A DNA stretch of 64,000 nt from G963668605 sp963668605 (GTDB lineage Bacteria; Acidobacteriota; Terriglobia; Bryobacterales; Bryobacteraceae): assembly GCA_963668605.1 (NCBI GenBank), contig OY764903.1, positions 3,844,001-3,908,000 on the forward strand. Direction: 5' to 3'. Below, one piece after another: positions 53,781 through 62,430 of this stretch (positions within the stretch are counted from its first letter, which is position 1; each line of letters begins with the position of its first letter). The position numbers were made by a program, and so were the translations under genes. The notes under the pieces were generated by a model that was not told the origin of the DNA, searched no databases, and was given only the letters and a program-made list of their open reading frames with translations.

Positions 53781-55049
53781 ATGACAGCAGCACCGAACGC
53801 TGAGCGCGTGAGGACAACTCTCGCCCACAATCAGCCGGACCAGATTCCGGTCGACTTAGGTGCGACCTTCGTAAGCGGTATTCATGTGAGTTGCGTGGCC
53901 GCGCTGCGCCGGCACTTCGGACTGGAGAGCGGTCCGGTGAAAACCATCGACCCGGGCCAGATGCTGGGTGAGATCGGCGACGACCTGAAGCGTGCGCTGG
54001 GCATCGATACAGAAGGTGTTTTCCGCAGTACGACACGCTTCGGATTCCCGGCCTCGGACTGGAAGCCCTGGCGCATGTACGACGGCCTGGAAGTGCTGGT
54101 GCCTGGCCGGTTCAACGTGACCGTGGATGGCAATGGCGACACGCTGTTGCACCCACAGGGCGACCTCAGCGCGCCGCCCAGCGCGAGGATGCCGAACGGC
54201 GGCTACTTCTTCGACAGCATCATCCGGCAGAATCCGATCGACGAAGATCGTCTCGATCCGGCCGACAATCTCGAGGAGTTTGCGGCGCTATCCGATGACG
54301 AACTCGACTATCTGGAGACCGCGGTGAAACAAGCGTCCGCGACGGGGCGCGCCGTGGTGGCCAGCCTGGGCGGAACGTCCTTCGGCGACATCGCGCTGGT
54401 GCCCGGCGCGGGCTTGCGCCATCCGAAAGGCATTCGAGACATCACCGAATGGTATGTCTCGACGCGCTCGCGCCGCGATTACATTCACAAGGTATTCGCC
54501 GGACAGTGCGAGATCGCGCTCGCGAACCTGGCGCGCGTCTCGGAGCGCGTGGGTGGACTGATCGATGCAGTCAACATCTGCGGTACGGACTTTGGCACCC
54601 AGAACTCGTCGTTTTGCTCCGTGGCGACCTTCCGCGAAATGTGGCTACCGTACTACAAGCAGGTCAACAACTGGGTCCATGCGAATACGAACTGGAAGAC
54701 GTTTAAGCACTCCTGCGGCGCGGTGGACAAATTTATCCCGCAATTCATTGAAGCCGGCTTCGACATTCTGAACCCGGTGCAGTGTTCGGCGGCGGGCATG
54801 GATCCCGAGCATCTCAAGAGCGCGTATGGCGCACACCTGGTGTTCTGGGGCGGCGGAATCGATACACAGCAGACGCTGCCGTTCGGCACACCGGAGCAGG
54901 TGCGCGAGCAGGTGCTGCGCCGCTGTGAAGTATTCTCGCGCGGCGGTGGTTTTGTCTTCAACGCAGTTCACAATATCCAGGCGCAGACGCCGGTAGAGAA
55001 CATTGTCGCGATGTTCGCCGCAGTGCGCGAATTCAACGGCGCGGCGTAA
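53781..55049 (+). CDS. Uroporphyrinogen decarboxylase-like (methyltransferase-type) protein
   Basis: A 422-residue TIM-barrel protein of the URO-D superfamily. Features include RTLAHNQPDQIPVDLGATF at the N-terminus, WRMYDGLEVLVPG, TDFGTQNSSFCSV, FKHSCGAVDKFIPQFIEAG (the histidine-cysteine region that binds zinc in corrinoid methyltransferases), and LVFWGGGIDTQQTLPFG. It is unlike true HemE in length and lacks obvious porphyrin residues, so a methyltransferase or related enzyme of small molecules is more likely. No corrinoid protein gene is next to it. GGAG precedes the ATG. Confidence 0.8.
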   Translation: MTAAPNAERVRTTLAHNQPDQIPVDLGATFVSGIHVSCVAALRRHFGLESGPVKTIDPGQMLGEIGDDLKRALGIDTEGVFRSTTRFGFPASDWKPWRMYDGLEVLVPGRFNVTVDGNGDTLLHPQGDLSAPPSARMPNGGYFFDSIIRQNPIDEDRLDPADNLEEFAALSDDELDYLETAVKQASATGRAVVASLGGTSFGDIALVPGAGLRHPKGIRDITEWYVSTRSRRDYIHKVFAGQCEIALANLARVSERVGGLIDAVNICGTDFGTQNSSFCSVATFREMWLPYYKQVNNWVHANTNWKTFKHSCGAVDKFIPQFIEAGFDILNPVQCSAAGMDPEHLKSAYGAHLVFWGGGIDTQQTLPFGTPEQVREQVLRRCEVFSRGGGFVFNAVHNIQAQTPVENIVAMFAAVREFNGAA

Positions 55050-55053
55050 AGCG

Positions 55054-55353
55054 CTACGCAATTCGCGCGCAAGTCACAACGCGAATGGGCTCGGCGACCA
55101 ACGCCGCTGCGGCTCCGACAGCCGCCGTGAGGTGCGGCGTCTGGAGGTGCCTGTCGAGCGCTTCGCGCGAGGTCCAGTTCTCGTAAAAAAGGAAGTGGCC
55201 GGGCTTGTCGGTCTGCTCATGAAGGTCATACTGCACGCAGCCTTCTTCCTGGCGTGTTGGCGCGATGAGGGAGAGCAGCAATTTACGGACGTCTTCTTCG
55301 TTCCCAGGTTTGGCGACAAATTCAGCGACTACGGTCAGAAGCGGTTGTGACAT
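55054..55353 (-). CDS. Antibiotic biosynthesis monooxygenase (ABM)-domain protein
   Basis: A 99-residue protein from ATG 55353 with one ABM domain: LLTVVAEFVAKPGNEEDVRKLL, EEGCVQYDLHEQTDKPGHFLFYENWTS. These small dimeric ferredoxin-like proteins are cofactor-free monooxygenases or quinol-related enzymes (YgiN-like). Upstream in-frame codons to 55446 run into the PIN toxin gene's end. It converges on the URO-D-like gene. The substrate is unknown. Confidence 0.85.
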   Translation of the reverse strand: MSQPLLTVVAEFVAKPGNEEDVRKLLLSLIAPTRQEEGCVQYDLHEQTDKPGHFLFYENWTSREALDRHLQTPHLTAAVGAAAALVAEPIRVVTCARIA

Positions 55354-55381
55354 GGCTTTTTCAGTGTAGCGCCCAACCAAG

Positions 55382-55768
55382 CTAGCGGATGCAGCGCACC
55401 GTGACGCCGGCATGCACTTTTTTCCACTCGCGATCGGCGGTGACAACCGGAATGCAAAGCCGGCGCGCCGTGGCCAGGCACACCCGGTCGCCCAACGAAA
55501 GGCCGTGCGCCTTCGTTTGAGTGATCAATGCCGCGGCATTCATTGCATCAATGATGTCCAATGGAATTACCGGCACCTCAAGCTTCTCGAACGCCAGCTT
55601 CGCTTGTGCCAACCCGCCGCCCTTCTGAATCAATCGCGTGATCACCTCGACGACATTCACTACCGATATGGCTGCGGCCGGGAGCAGCGGCGCAACGCTT
55701 TCTCCGCCGGTTTCCTGATTGAGAACCGCCAGCACGGCGGATGAGTCCAGCAGGAACTCAATCTTCAA
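55382..55768 (-). CDS. vapC: PIN-domain ribonuclease toxin (VapC-like)
   Basis: About 128 residues from TTG 55768, overlapping the antitoxin stop by 11 bases; another TTG at 55801 is possible. The PIN domain has the first Asp in EFLLDSSAVLAVLNQE, the central Glu in VVEVITRL, and late Asp residues in LSLGDRVCLATARRL and VVTADREW. Four acidic residues, as in VapC RNases, are present. The toxin should cut RNA, often tRNA, when not neutralised by the AbrB-type antitoxin encoded directly upstream. Confidence 0.88.
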   Translation of the reverse strand: MKIEFLLDSSAVLAVLNQETGGESVAPLLPAAAISVVNVVEVITRLIQKGGGLAQAKLAFEKLEVPVIPLDIIDAMNAAALITQTKAHGLSLGDRVCLATARRLCIPVVTADREWKKVHAGVTVRCIR

Positions 55769-56015
55769 GTTCCCGCCTCGCGGCTTCGCGCCTCTCCGCA
55801 ATCAATTCATCCACCAGTGAGACGCCTTTCGGGACAAAACTTCGCACGATGGCCTGAGCCTCGCGCAAGGCCTGCTGCCGCGACTGCAATACGAGCTTGC
55901 CTTTCTCTTCCCTCAAACAAAGCTCAGTCCCGGGCTCCAGCGAGAGCCGCTTGCGAACGGCAGCCGGGATCAGTACCCGGCCCATCGGATCGACTGTCAG
56001 AGTGTTGCGCTCCAT
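55758..56015 (-). CDS. vapB: AbrB/SpoVT-type antitoxin (VapB-like)
   Basis: An 85-residue protein from ATG 56015, with AGGAAAGG upstream; a TTG at 56024 would add three residues. The N-terminal swapped-hairpin AbrB fold is seen in LTVDPMGRVLIPAAVRKRLSLEPG and TELCLREEKGKLVLQSR. The C-terminus (VDELIAERREAARRELED) should wrap the toxin. It binds its own promoter and neutralises the PIN toxin. It starts just upstream of the pnp terminator region on the same strand. Confidence 0.88.
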   Translation of the reverse strand: MERNTLTVDPMGRVLIPAAVRKRLSLEPGTELCLREEKGKLVLQSRQQALREAQAIVRSFVPKGVSLVDELIAERREAARRELED

Positions 56016-56080
56016 AGTTGTCAACCTTTCCTGATTTTACCAGGTTCAGTGGATTTTGGTAATTTCATGGGAAATGGCTC

Positions 56081-56119
56081 CAAAAACAAAACGGGAACCG
56101 GAGGTCATCCGGTTCCCGT
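56081..56119 (-). terminator. Rho-independent terminator of pnp
   Basis: A perfect 12-bp stem (ACGGGAACCGGA 56091-56102 with TCCGGTTCCCGT 56108-56119) around a 5-base loop. On the minus strand it is followed by TTTTGTTTTTG. It lies 28 bases after the pnp stop codon and is the clearest terminator in the window. Confidence 0.92.
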
Positions 56120-56146
56120 GAGATACTGCCTGAAACTGACTGATGC

Positions 56147-58246
56147 CTACTTGCCGGCTTTTTCGCGCTGCTCGCGCAGAACGGCCTTGCGGCTCAGCTT
56201 GATCTTGTTGCCTTCGAGTGCCAGCACCTTCACCATGATCTGGTCGCCTTCGTTCAACTCGTCGCGCACGTCCTTGATGCGCTGCTCGGCGATCTCGCTG
56301 ATGTGCAGCAAGCCGTCGGTGCCAGGGAAGATCTCGACGAACGCGCCGAAATCGACCAGGCGGACGACCTTGCCCAGGTAGATCTTGCCCACCTCGGCGA
56401 CGGCGCCGATGTCGGTTACCATCTGGATCGCGCGGTTCGCCGCGGTCTCGTCGGAAGCGTAAATCTTGACCGTGCCATCGTCCTCGACATCGATCTTCGC
56501 GCCCGTCGTATCGACGATGCTACGAATCATCTTGCCGCCCGGTCCGATCAGTTCGCGGATCTTGTCAACGGGAATCGTCAACGTGTAGATGCGCGGCGCA
56601 TATGGCGACATGTTGTCGCGCGGCTTATCGAGCGCCGTCTCCATGCGGTCCAGGATGAAGAGGCGCGCCTTGCGGGCCTGCTCCAATGCCTCGGTCATCA
56701 GCTTGGTGGTGACGTTCTGCACCTTGATGTCCATCTGCATCGCGGTGATGCCGGCTTTCGTTCCGGCCACCTTGAAGTCCATGTCGCCGTAGTGATCTTC
56801 GGCGCCGGCGATGTCGGTAAGGATCGCGTAGTCGTCGCCCTCTTTCACGAGGCCCATGGCGATGCCCGCCACGGGAGCAGAGATCGGCACACCGGCGTCC
56901 ATCATCGCGAGCGTTCCACCGCAGATCGAAGCCATGGAACTGGAGCCGTTCGATTCCAAAATGTCACTGACGATACGGATCGTGTACGGGAACGCCTTCT
57001 CGTCGGGGATCACGGCGGAAAGCGCACGCTCCGCCAGATTGCCGTGGCCGATTTCGCGGCGGCCGGCGCCACGCATGAAACCGCACTCGCCGACGCTGAA
57101 CGGCGGGAAATTGTAGTGCAACATGAAGCGCTTGCTGCTATCGCCGCTCGGGTCGAGCAGTTCAATGCGCTGCTCGTCGTCCTTTGTGCCGAGCGTGACC
57201 GTCACCAGTGCCTGCGTCTCTCCACGGGTGAAGAGCGAGGAACCGTGCGTACGCGGCAAAACGCCGACTTCCGGCGTGATCAGACGGATCTGATCGAAGG
57301 CGCGGCGGTCCGGGCGGATGCGGTCGCGCAGCATCTCATCGCGGAAGACGCGCTCCTTCAGAGCGTTGAAGATCTTCGCGACTTCCGCCTGCTGCTCTTC
57401 GGGCACACCCTCGAGCGCCTGGGCCTTCAATTCGTCGATCTTGTGGTAGCTCTCGATTTTGCCGTACTTCTGCGTGTTGAGCGCATCGCTCAGCCCAGCG
57501 CGCATCTGCGCGTCGATCTTCGCGGCCAGCGCAGCATCGACCACCGGTTCCGCGTACGCGCGCTTGGTCTTGCCAGCCAACTTTTGCAGTTCACGAATTG
57601 CGGCTGTGATCTTGCGGCAGCAGTCGTGGCCGAAATCGATAGCGTCGAGGACTTCCTGTTCGGATACCTGCGACGCGCCCGCTTCCACCATGACAATGCC
57701 GTCGTCGGTGGCGCAGACCACAATGTTGAGCTTGGACTGGCGCGTCTCCTCGTAAGAGGGATTCGCGATCAGTTTGCCGTCAACCTGCCCGACGCGCACG
57801 GCGCCGAGGACGTGGTGGAACGGAATGTCGGAGATGGCCAGCGAAGCGGCCGCGCCGATGATCGCGAGCACGGAAGGGTCGCGGTCGGGATCGGCCGACA
57901 TCACCATCGCGATGACCTGGCTCTCGTGCGAGTAGCCTTCGGGGAACAGCGGCCGGATCGGCCTGTCGATCAGGCGGCTCGTGAGAACCTCCTTCTCGGT
58001 CGGACGCCCTTCGCGCTTTACGAATCCGCCGGGAAACCGGCCAGCCGCGTAAGTGTATTCGCGGTAATCGACCGTGAGCGGGAAGAAGCTGGCGTTCAGC
58101 TTCGGCTTTTCATCGGAACAGGCGCTGACAAGCACCACGGAATCGCCGGAGCGTACAACTACGGCGCCGTTGGCCTGCTTGGCCATCTTTCCGGTTTCAA
58201 TAGAAATCGTGCGACCATAAAGGTCGACTTCAACAGTTTGAATCAT
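56147..58246 (-). CDS. pnp: Polyribonucleotide nucleotidyltransferase
   Basis: A 699-residue enzyme with the normal layout: first RNase PH domain (1-about 145), helical domain, second RNase PH domain (about 310-540, with RTHGSSLFTRGETQALVTVTLG and the catalytic-site region DAGVPI), KH domain (about 555-615, RELIGPGGKMIRSIVDTTGA) and S1 domain (about 622-690, GKVVRLVDFGAFVEIFPG). It degrades RNA by phosphorolysis as a trimer and is part of the degradosome in many bacteria. It follows rpsO in the usual order with a 228-base leader that can fold. A strong terminator follows. Confidence 0.97.
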   Translation of the reverse strand: MIQTVEVDLYGRTISIETGKMAKQANGAVVVRSGDSVVLVSACSDEKPKLNASFFPLTVDYREYTYAAGRFPGGFVKREGRPTEKEVLTSRLIDRPIRPLFPEGYSHESQVIAMVMSADPDRDPSVLAIIGAAASLAISDIPFHHVLGAVRVGQVDGKLIANPSYEETRQSKLNIVVCATDDGIVMVEAGASQVSEQEVLDAIDFGHDCCRKITAAIRELQKLAGKTKRAYAEPVVDAALAAKIDAQMRAGLSDALNTQKYGKIESYHKIDELKAQALEGVPEEQQAEVAKIFNALKERVFRDEMLRDRIRPDRRAFDQIRLITPEVGVLPRTHGSSLFTRGETQALVTVTLGTKDDEQRIELLDPSGDSSKRFMLHYNFPPFSVGECGFMRGAGRREIGHGNLAERALSAVIPDEKAFPYTIRIVSDILESNGSSSMASICGGTLAMMDAGVPISAPVAGIAMGLVKEGDDYAILTDIAGAEDHYGDMDFKVAGTKAGITAMQMDIKVQNVTTKLMTEALEQARKARLFILDRMETALDKPRDNMSPYAPRIYTLTIPVDKIRELIGPGGKMIRSIVDTTGAKIDVEDDGTVKIYASDETAANRAIQMVTDIGAVAEVGKIYLGKVVRLVDFGAFVEIFPGTDGLLHISEIAEQRIKDVRDELNEGDQIMVKVLALEGNKIKLSRKAVLREQREKAGK

Positions 58247-58337
58247 GGGGGATTTTCTCCAATCGCGGACGGAGCACAGTCCGGCCGGCTAAATTTGCAC
58301 CAACCATTTGGGATGGCCGATCAAGAAGACGGGAAGT

Positions 58338-58379
58338 TTGGCGAAACTGAAGTTCGCCCTTTGGGGCGTTTCTCGCCAA
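58338..58379 (-). promoter_or_regulatory. Structured leader of pnp
   Basis: Between rpsO and pnp there is a nested hairpin: TTGGCGA (58338-58344) pairs with TCGCCAA (58373-58379), and inside it CGCCC (58355-58359) pairs with GGGCG (58364-58368) around a TTTG loop. In E. coli the pnp leader hairpin is cut by RNase III and used for self-control by PNPase. This hairpin could play that role, but similarity to E. coli is only positional. Confidence 0.45.
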
Positions 58380-58474
58380 GCGAGTTGGAGCGAGTGCGAT
58401 GTCCAATTTTCCCTAAATAGACGGAGGCCTGACAGCGACGGGACCAAAGCCCGCACGCACCTCCGGAGTTCACT

Positions 58475-58744
58475 CTAGCGGCGGATACCGAGGCTCGAAA
58501 TGAGCGTCTTGTAACGCTCCGGGCTGCTGGCCTTGAGGTATTTGAGCAGACGACGGCGGCGAGCCACCATGGTCAACAGGCCCAGACGCGAGTGGTGATC
58601 TTTTTTGTGGGTCTTGAAGTGCTCCGTGAGCTGGAGGATACGCTGGCTCAGGATCGCAACCTGGACTTCGGGAGAGCCGGAATCCGTCTTGTGAATGCGG
58701 TACTTCCCAATCACCTGCTGTTTAACGTCTGCCACCAATGCCAT
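58475..58744 (-). CDS. rpsO: 30S ribosomal protein S15
   Basis: An 89-residue ribosomal protein of normal length. Typical segments are DSGSPEVQVAILSQRILQLT, HFKTHKKDHHSRLGLL and RRRLLKYLK. It binds 16S rRNA in the central domain early in 30S assembly. An AAGGAG lies 13 bases before the ATG. The order rpsO-pnp is conserved across bacteria. Upstream there is a possible -10 (TATAAG) near 58774-58779 on the minus strand. Confidence 0.97.
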   Translation of the reverse strand: MALVADVKQQVIGKYRIHKTDSGSPEVQVAILSQRILQLTEHFKTHKKDHHSRLGLLTMVARRRRLLKYLKASSPERYKTLISSLGIRR

Positions 58745-59014
58745 TGAGAGTGGGTACTCCTTGTCTTATCTTAATCTCGATCTTATACGAGGATTAGGAT
58801 AACACACTCCTGCGCAACCGTGGGGCTCCGGCTAGTTCGGCTGTCAAGTCGCCAGTAGAACGTAAAGGCGGCATGTTTTCCAGCTCTTCATCGGCTCCAG
58901 TCACCCGGATCGCGACACAGCGCAGATAGGCGTAGCGCGGCCCCTGCACTCCGGCGCCTTCGCGGAGGTCCGATCTCTGATGCATTGGTAAGATGAGAGG
59001 TGATAGGGGGAAAC

Positions 59015-59842
59015 ATGATTTTACGTCTGATACTGGCTGGTTCGGTACTGCTCGGAAGCGCCTTCGCGGACATGATCACATTGCGCGACGGCCGCAAACT
59101 GGAAGGCTCGTTCCTGGGAGGCGACACGCGCCAGGTGCGCATGGCTCTCGGCGACAAAGTCGAAACTTTCGCGATCACCGATGTGTGGAGCATTCTCTTC
59201 GGCGCGACACCGCCGGAAACGAAGCCAGCGCCGGCTCCCGCGGAGTCGGCTGAGGCTCCGGAAGTAAAGCCCGCGCCGGCCGCCGCGGAATCAGTGGCGG
59301 CTCCGGAATCCGGCGTGGCGAACGCTCCTGTGACGGCGATGGCAGAGGTGCCGGCCGGAACAAAGCTTGTCGTGCGCATGATTGATGCCGTCGATTCGCA
59401 ACGCGACAAGCTCGGGCAAACCTACCGCGCAAGCATCGACGAAGAGATCTCCCTGAACGGCAAGACCATCGTAGCGCGCGGCGCCGATGCGACGGTAAAA
59501 CTGATCGACGACAAGCAGGCCGGCAAACTCACCGGTAAAACCGAAATCACGCTCGACCTGCTAGCCATCAGCATCGACGGACGAATGGTCGACGTGCATA
59601 CCACCGACGTGACCGAAGCCGCCGCGTCGCAGACGAAGCGATCGGCCGGAGTGATTAGCGGCACAGCCGCGGTCGGCGCAATTGTCGGCGCGCTCGCGGG
59701 CGGCGGACGCGGAGCGGCAATCGGCGCGGTCTCCGGAGCCGGAGCGGGCACTGCGGTTCAGGTGCTCACAAAGGGACCCGCCGTGAAGATTCCGTCGGAG
59801 ACGCGCCTGTCCTTCACGCTCGAGCAGCCGCTGCGCCCATAA
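59015..59842 (+). CDS. Exported glycine-zipper protein, unknown function
   Basis: A 275-residue protein from ATG 59015, with GGGGGA upstream; a GTG at 59000 is also in frame. A signal peptide (ILRLILAGSVLLGSAFA) is followed by a small beta domain (ITLRDGRKLEGSFLGGDTRQVRM), an Ala/Pro/Glu-rich linker (about 70-115), a beta-rich part (GTKLVVRMIDAVDSQ), and a glycine zipper near the end (ISGTAAVGAIVGALAGGGRG). It is probably envelope-bound. The family is common in Acidobacteria but unnamed as far as I know. Confidence 0.65.
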   Translation: MILRLILAGSVLLGSAFADMITLRDGRKLEGSFLGGDTRQVRMALGDKVETFAITDVWSILFGATPPETKPAPAPAESAEAPEVKPAPAAAESVAAPESGVANAPVTAMAEVPAGTKLVVRMIDAVDSQRDKLGQTYRASIDEEISLNGKTIVARGADATVKLIDDKQAGKLTGKTEITLDLLAISIDGRMVDVHTTDVTEAAASQTKRSAGVISGTAAVGAIVGALAGGGRGAAIGAVSGAGAGTAVQVLTKGPAVKIPSETRLSFTLEQPLRP

Positions 59843-59888
59843 ACACGGCCCAACTCGCCGGGGCGTTCTGATTTGACATACTCGTTGA

Positions 59889-60620
59889 ATGCCCACTGCA
59901 ATCGTAACAGGCGCGAGCCGCGGCATCGGACGCGGCATCGCCGAGGAACTCTCGAAAACACATCAGGTCATAGCCACCTATCGCGGCCGCCGCGACGCCG
60001 CCGAATCGTTGCGCGATAAGACCGGCGCGGAGATTTTTCAGTGCGATATCTCGTCCGCCGAGGATCGCAGGAAGCTGATCGAATTCGCGCGCGGGAAGTT
60101 CGACAAACTCGATCTGCTGGTGAACAACGCCGGCATCGCTCCGCGCGAGCGTCGCGACGTGCTCGAAGCAACCGAGGAGATCTTCGACGAGGTCCTCGAC
60201 ACGAATCTGAAGGGTCCCTATTTTCTCACCCAGCTCGCCGCTCGCTGGATGGTCGAAAAAGGCGATGGCCGGATCGCATTCATCACGTCGATGTCGGCGT
60301 ACACGGCCTCCGTCAATCGGGGCGAGTACTGTATTTCCAAGGCAGGACTCGCCATGGCTGTGTCGCTCTGGGCACAGCGCCTGGCCTCCACCGGCATCAA
60401 GGTCTTCGAAATTCGCCCCGGCGTGATTCGTACCGACATGATCGCTGCCGTGGAGCAGATCTACGAAGAAAAAATCGCTAACGGGCTGTTGCCGCAGCGG
60501 CGCATGGGCGAAGCAAGCGACATCGCCAAGGCCGTGCGCGCCATCGCAGACGGGCTGCTCGATTACTCCACTGGCCAGGTTCTCAACGTCGACGGCGGCT
60601 TCCACCTGCGCAGTCTTTAG
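59889..60620 (+). CDS. SDR-family oxidoreductase (3-ketoacyl reductase-like)
   Basis: A 243-residue classical short-chain dehydrogenase. The cofactor motif is TGASRGIGRGIAEEL; the NNAG motif is LLVNNAGIAPRER; the catalytic Ser is in IAFITSMSAYTAS and Tyr-Lys in EYCISKAGL. It should reduce or oxidise a hydroxyl using NAD(P)H, like 3-ketoacyl-ACP reductase or sugar dehydrogenases. It precedes the MFS transporter gene and the flavin reductase gene on the same strand, so it may act in the same catabolic route. Confidence 0.9.
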   Translation: MPTAIVTGASRGIGRGIAEELSKTHQVIATYRGRRDAAESLRDKTGAEIFQCDISSAEDRRKLIEFARGKFDKLDLLVNNAGIAPRERRDVLEATEEIFDEVLDTNLKGPYFLTQLAARWMVEKGDGRIAFITSMSAYTASVNRGEYCISKAGLAMAVSLWAQRLASTGIKVFEIRPGVIRTDMIAAVEQIYEEKIANGLLPQRRMGEASDIAKAVRAIADGLLDYSTGQVLNVDGGFHLRSL

Positions 60621-60682
60621 TAGCGTGCGCTTGTGATATAAGATAGTTTGCTTTTCCCAATCCATTGAGGAGTTCCGTTTCT

Positions 60683-62152
60683 ATGAAAAAAGCGTTTTAC
60701 GGCTGGTGGGTGGTCGCAGCGGCATTTCTGTCGTTCGGCTTCTCCGTCGGCATCCCGTACTACAACATCTCGTTTTTCTATGATTATTTTCAGCGCGATT
60801 TCGGCTGGACACGTTCGGACATCACGCTCGGTTTCCCGCTGGCTGCTCTGCTGACTCTGTGGGTGGGTCCGCTGTTGATCCACCGTTTCAGCCCGCGAAA
60901 ACTCATCCTGATTGGAACCGGGCTTACTTTCGTCGCACTGTTTGGCTTCGGCCACATGCCCGGCCTACTGCTCGCCTACTATGGCTTCTGGGTCGTCTAT
61001 ACCATCGGCTATTTCCTTTCCGGACCGCCGCCGCACCAGATCATCGTCTCGCAATGGTTCCTGAAGAATCGCGGCAAAGCGATGGGAATTCTGTATGTCG
61101 GCGTCGGCGTAATGGGCTCGCTCGGTTCGTTCCTGGTGAAGCCGCTGACCGAGGCCTACGGCTACCAGGTGGCTCTCACCGTGCTGGCCTTCATGATGTT
61201 TCTGGCCTGGCCGCTGGTGATCTTCGTATTGAAGGACAAGCCCTCCGACATCGGGCAATTCCCCGACGGCGCACTGGAAGCTCCAATGGAAGCTGCGATT
61301 GTTTCCAAGACGTTCAAGGAGTTGTTCAGCAGCTACCCATTCTGGCTGCTGCTGATCGGCAGCCTGTGCTCGATCGGTTCGATCGGCGCGGTCAACTTCC
61401 ACATGAAGTTCGTCTTCCTGGATGCAGGCTTCACCAAGGGCGCCATGGTAGATTCCACATGGCGCACCGCATCCATTCTGATTTTGTGGTCAAGCATCGG
61501 CGGAAGATTGTCGATCGGCTACTTCGCCGACAGGTTCTCCAAGAAATGGGTGATGTTCACGACGTACTTCATCGTGGCCGCCACGATTCCGCTGCTGCTC
61601 GCCGTTCGTCCGGGCGCGGAAATGACGCTGTATGCATTTGCCATTCTGTTCGGATTCGGCATGGGCGCGGACTACATGATGATTCCACTGATGGCTGCGG
61701 AACAGTTCGGCATCAATACGCTGGCGCGTGCGATGGCTGTCATCATTCCCGTGAACACGATCGGGCAGACCTGGTTCCCGTACCTCGTTTCCATTTTGCG
61801 TGAACATTTCGGCGGCTACGGTATAGCGATGAGCACAGTGCTCTGCGTCGCACTGCTGGGTGCGGTCGCGATTGGTCTACTGCCGAGCCGAAGGAACCTG
61901 GATGCGCGTGTAAGCGGAGCTTTTATCGGAGCTTTCATCGGGCTTTTCGTTGGTTATCTACTTCGACCCTCAACAATGCTCGGGCAGTTACCATTCGACG
62001 TTGTGATAAGTCGTGGAGCCACGCTTGAAGGCCTATCCCAAGTTTTCGTTCCGGTGGCTCAGGCTTCCTTCAATGTTCTCCTTGCCGGATTGACGGTGGG
62101 AGCAGTTGCTGGCGCTTTGGTGGGAAGGTTCTGGATTGGAAAACGCCCGTGA
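60683..62152 (+). CDS. MFS transporter (OFA/monocarboxylate-like) with extra C-terminal membrane segment
   Basis: A 489-residue protein from ATG 60683, with GAGGAG upstream. The first about 400 residues form a usual 12-helix MFS protein (YGWWVVAAAFLSFGFSVGIPYY, FGFGMGADYMMIPLM) of the oxalate:formate/monocarboxylate type. After AIGLLPSRRNLDA the frame continues into an additional segment (GAFIGAFIGLFVGYLLRPS, LAGLTVGAVAGALVG) that resembles a separate small membrane protein. The expected MFS end is found as a diverged copy about 540 bases downstream. The protein therefore looks like a chimera from a duplication or insertion; whether it is functional is open. Confidence 0.82.
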   Translation: MKKAFYGWWVVAAAFLSFGFSVGIPYYNISFFYDYFQRDFGWTRSDITLGFPLAALLTLWVGPLLIHRFSPRKLILIGTGLTFVALFGFGHMPGLLLAYYGFWVVYTIGYFLSGPPPHQIIVSQWFLKNRGKAMGILYVGVGVMGSLGSFLVKPLTEAYGYQVALTVLAFMMFLAWPLVIFVLKDKPSDIGQFPDGALEAPMEAAIVSKTFKELFSSYPFWLLLIGSLCSIGSIGAVNFHMKFVFLDAGFTKGAMVDSTWRTASILILWSSIGGRLSIGYFADRFSKKWVMFTTYFIVAATIPLLLAVRPGAEMTLYAFAILFGFGMGADYMMIPLMAAEQFGINTLARAMAVIIPVNTIGQTWFPYLVSILREHFGGYGIAMSTVLCVALLGAVAIGLLPSRRNLDARVSGAFIGAFIGLFVGYLLRPSTMLGQLPFDVVISRGATLEGLSQVFVPVAQASFNVLLAGLTVGAVAGALVGRFWIGKRP

Positions 62153-62319
62153 GGACACAGATTGGTCAGTCTTACGATGCTATCCGCAAGGCAATCCTCT
62201 TCCCCTCAAGCAACGGGGCTCTCGCAGTCTGAGATGGATCGGAGCAACTCCAATCGAAAGGCCAACCAGAGTGCGTTCGGGGCGTTTCAGTCCTCCGCAA
62301 CCAAGCACCAGGTTTCCAT

Positions 62320-62430
62320 TCTCCGTGAAAAGCTGGGAAACTATCAGCATGCTATGGGGACAGTGCTGGTCGTAGCGCTTGTGGGAGCGATCGCGATCGC
62401 CCTGCTGCCGAGGCGAAACAAACTGGATGA
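62320..62430 (+). pseudogene. Duplicated end of the MFS transporter gene
   Basis: The plus strand encodes SILREKLGNYQHAMGTVLVV and IAIALLPRRNKLDEA, which parallels SILREHFGGYGIAMSTVLCV and VAIGLLPSRRNLDA of the upstream MFS gene. No start fits a gene of its own. It is a remnant of the original MFS C-terminus or a partial tandem duplication, directly before the flavin oxidoreductase gene. Confidence 0.6.

Noticed and set aside
53781..55049. HemE (uroporphyrinogen decarboxylase) of haem synthesis
   Set aside because: Length and motifs differ from HemE, and the zinc-binding-like KHSCG region points to the methyltransferase branch of the superfamily.
56303..58420. 705-codon open frame opposite pnp
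   Set aside because: It is antisense to PNPase, has no domain and reflects the codon bias of the real gene.
58794..58985. 63-residue frame on the minus strand upstream of rpsO
   Set aside because: It has no recognisable domain and no ribosome site; it could be a small gene, but support is too weak.
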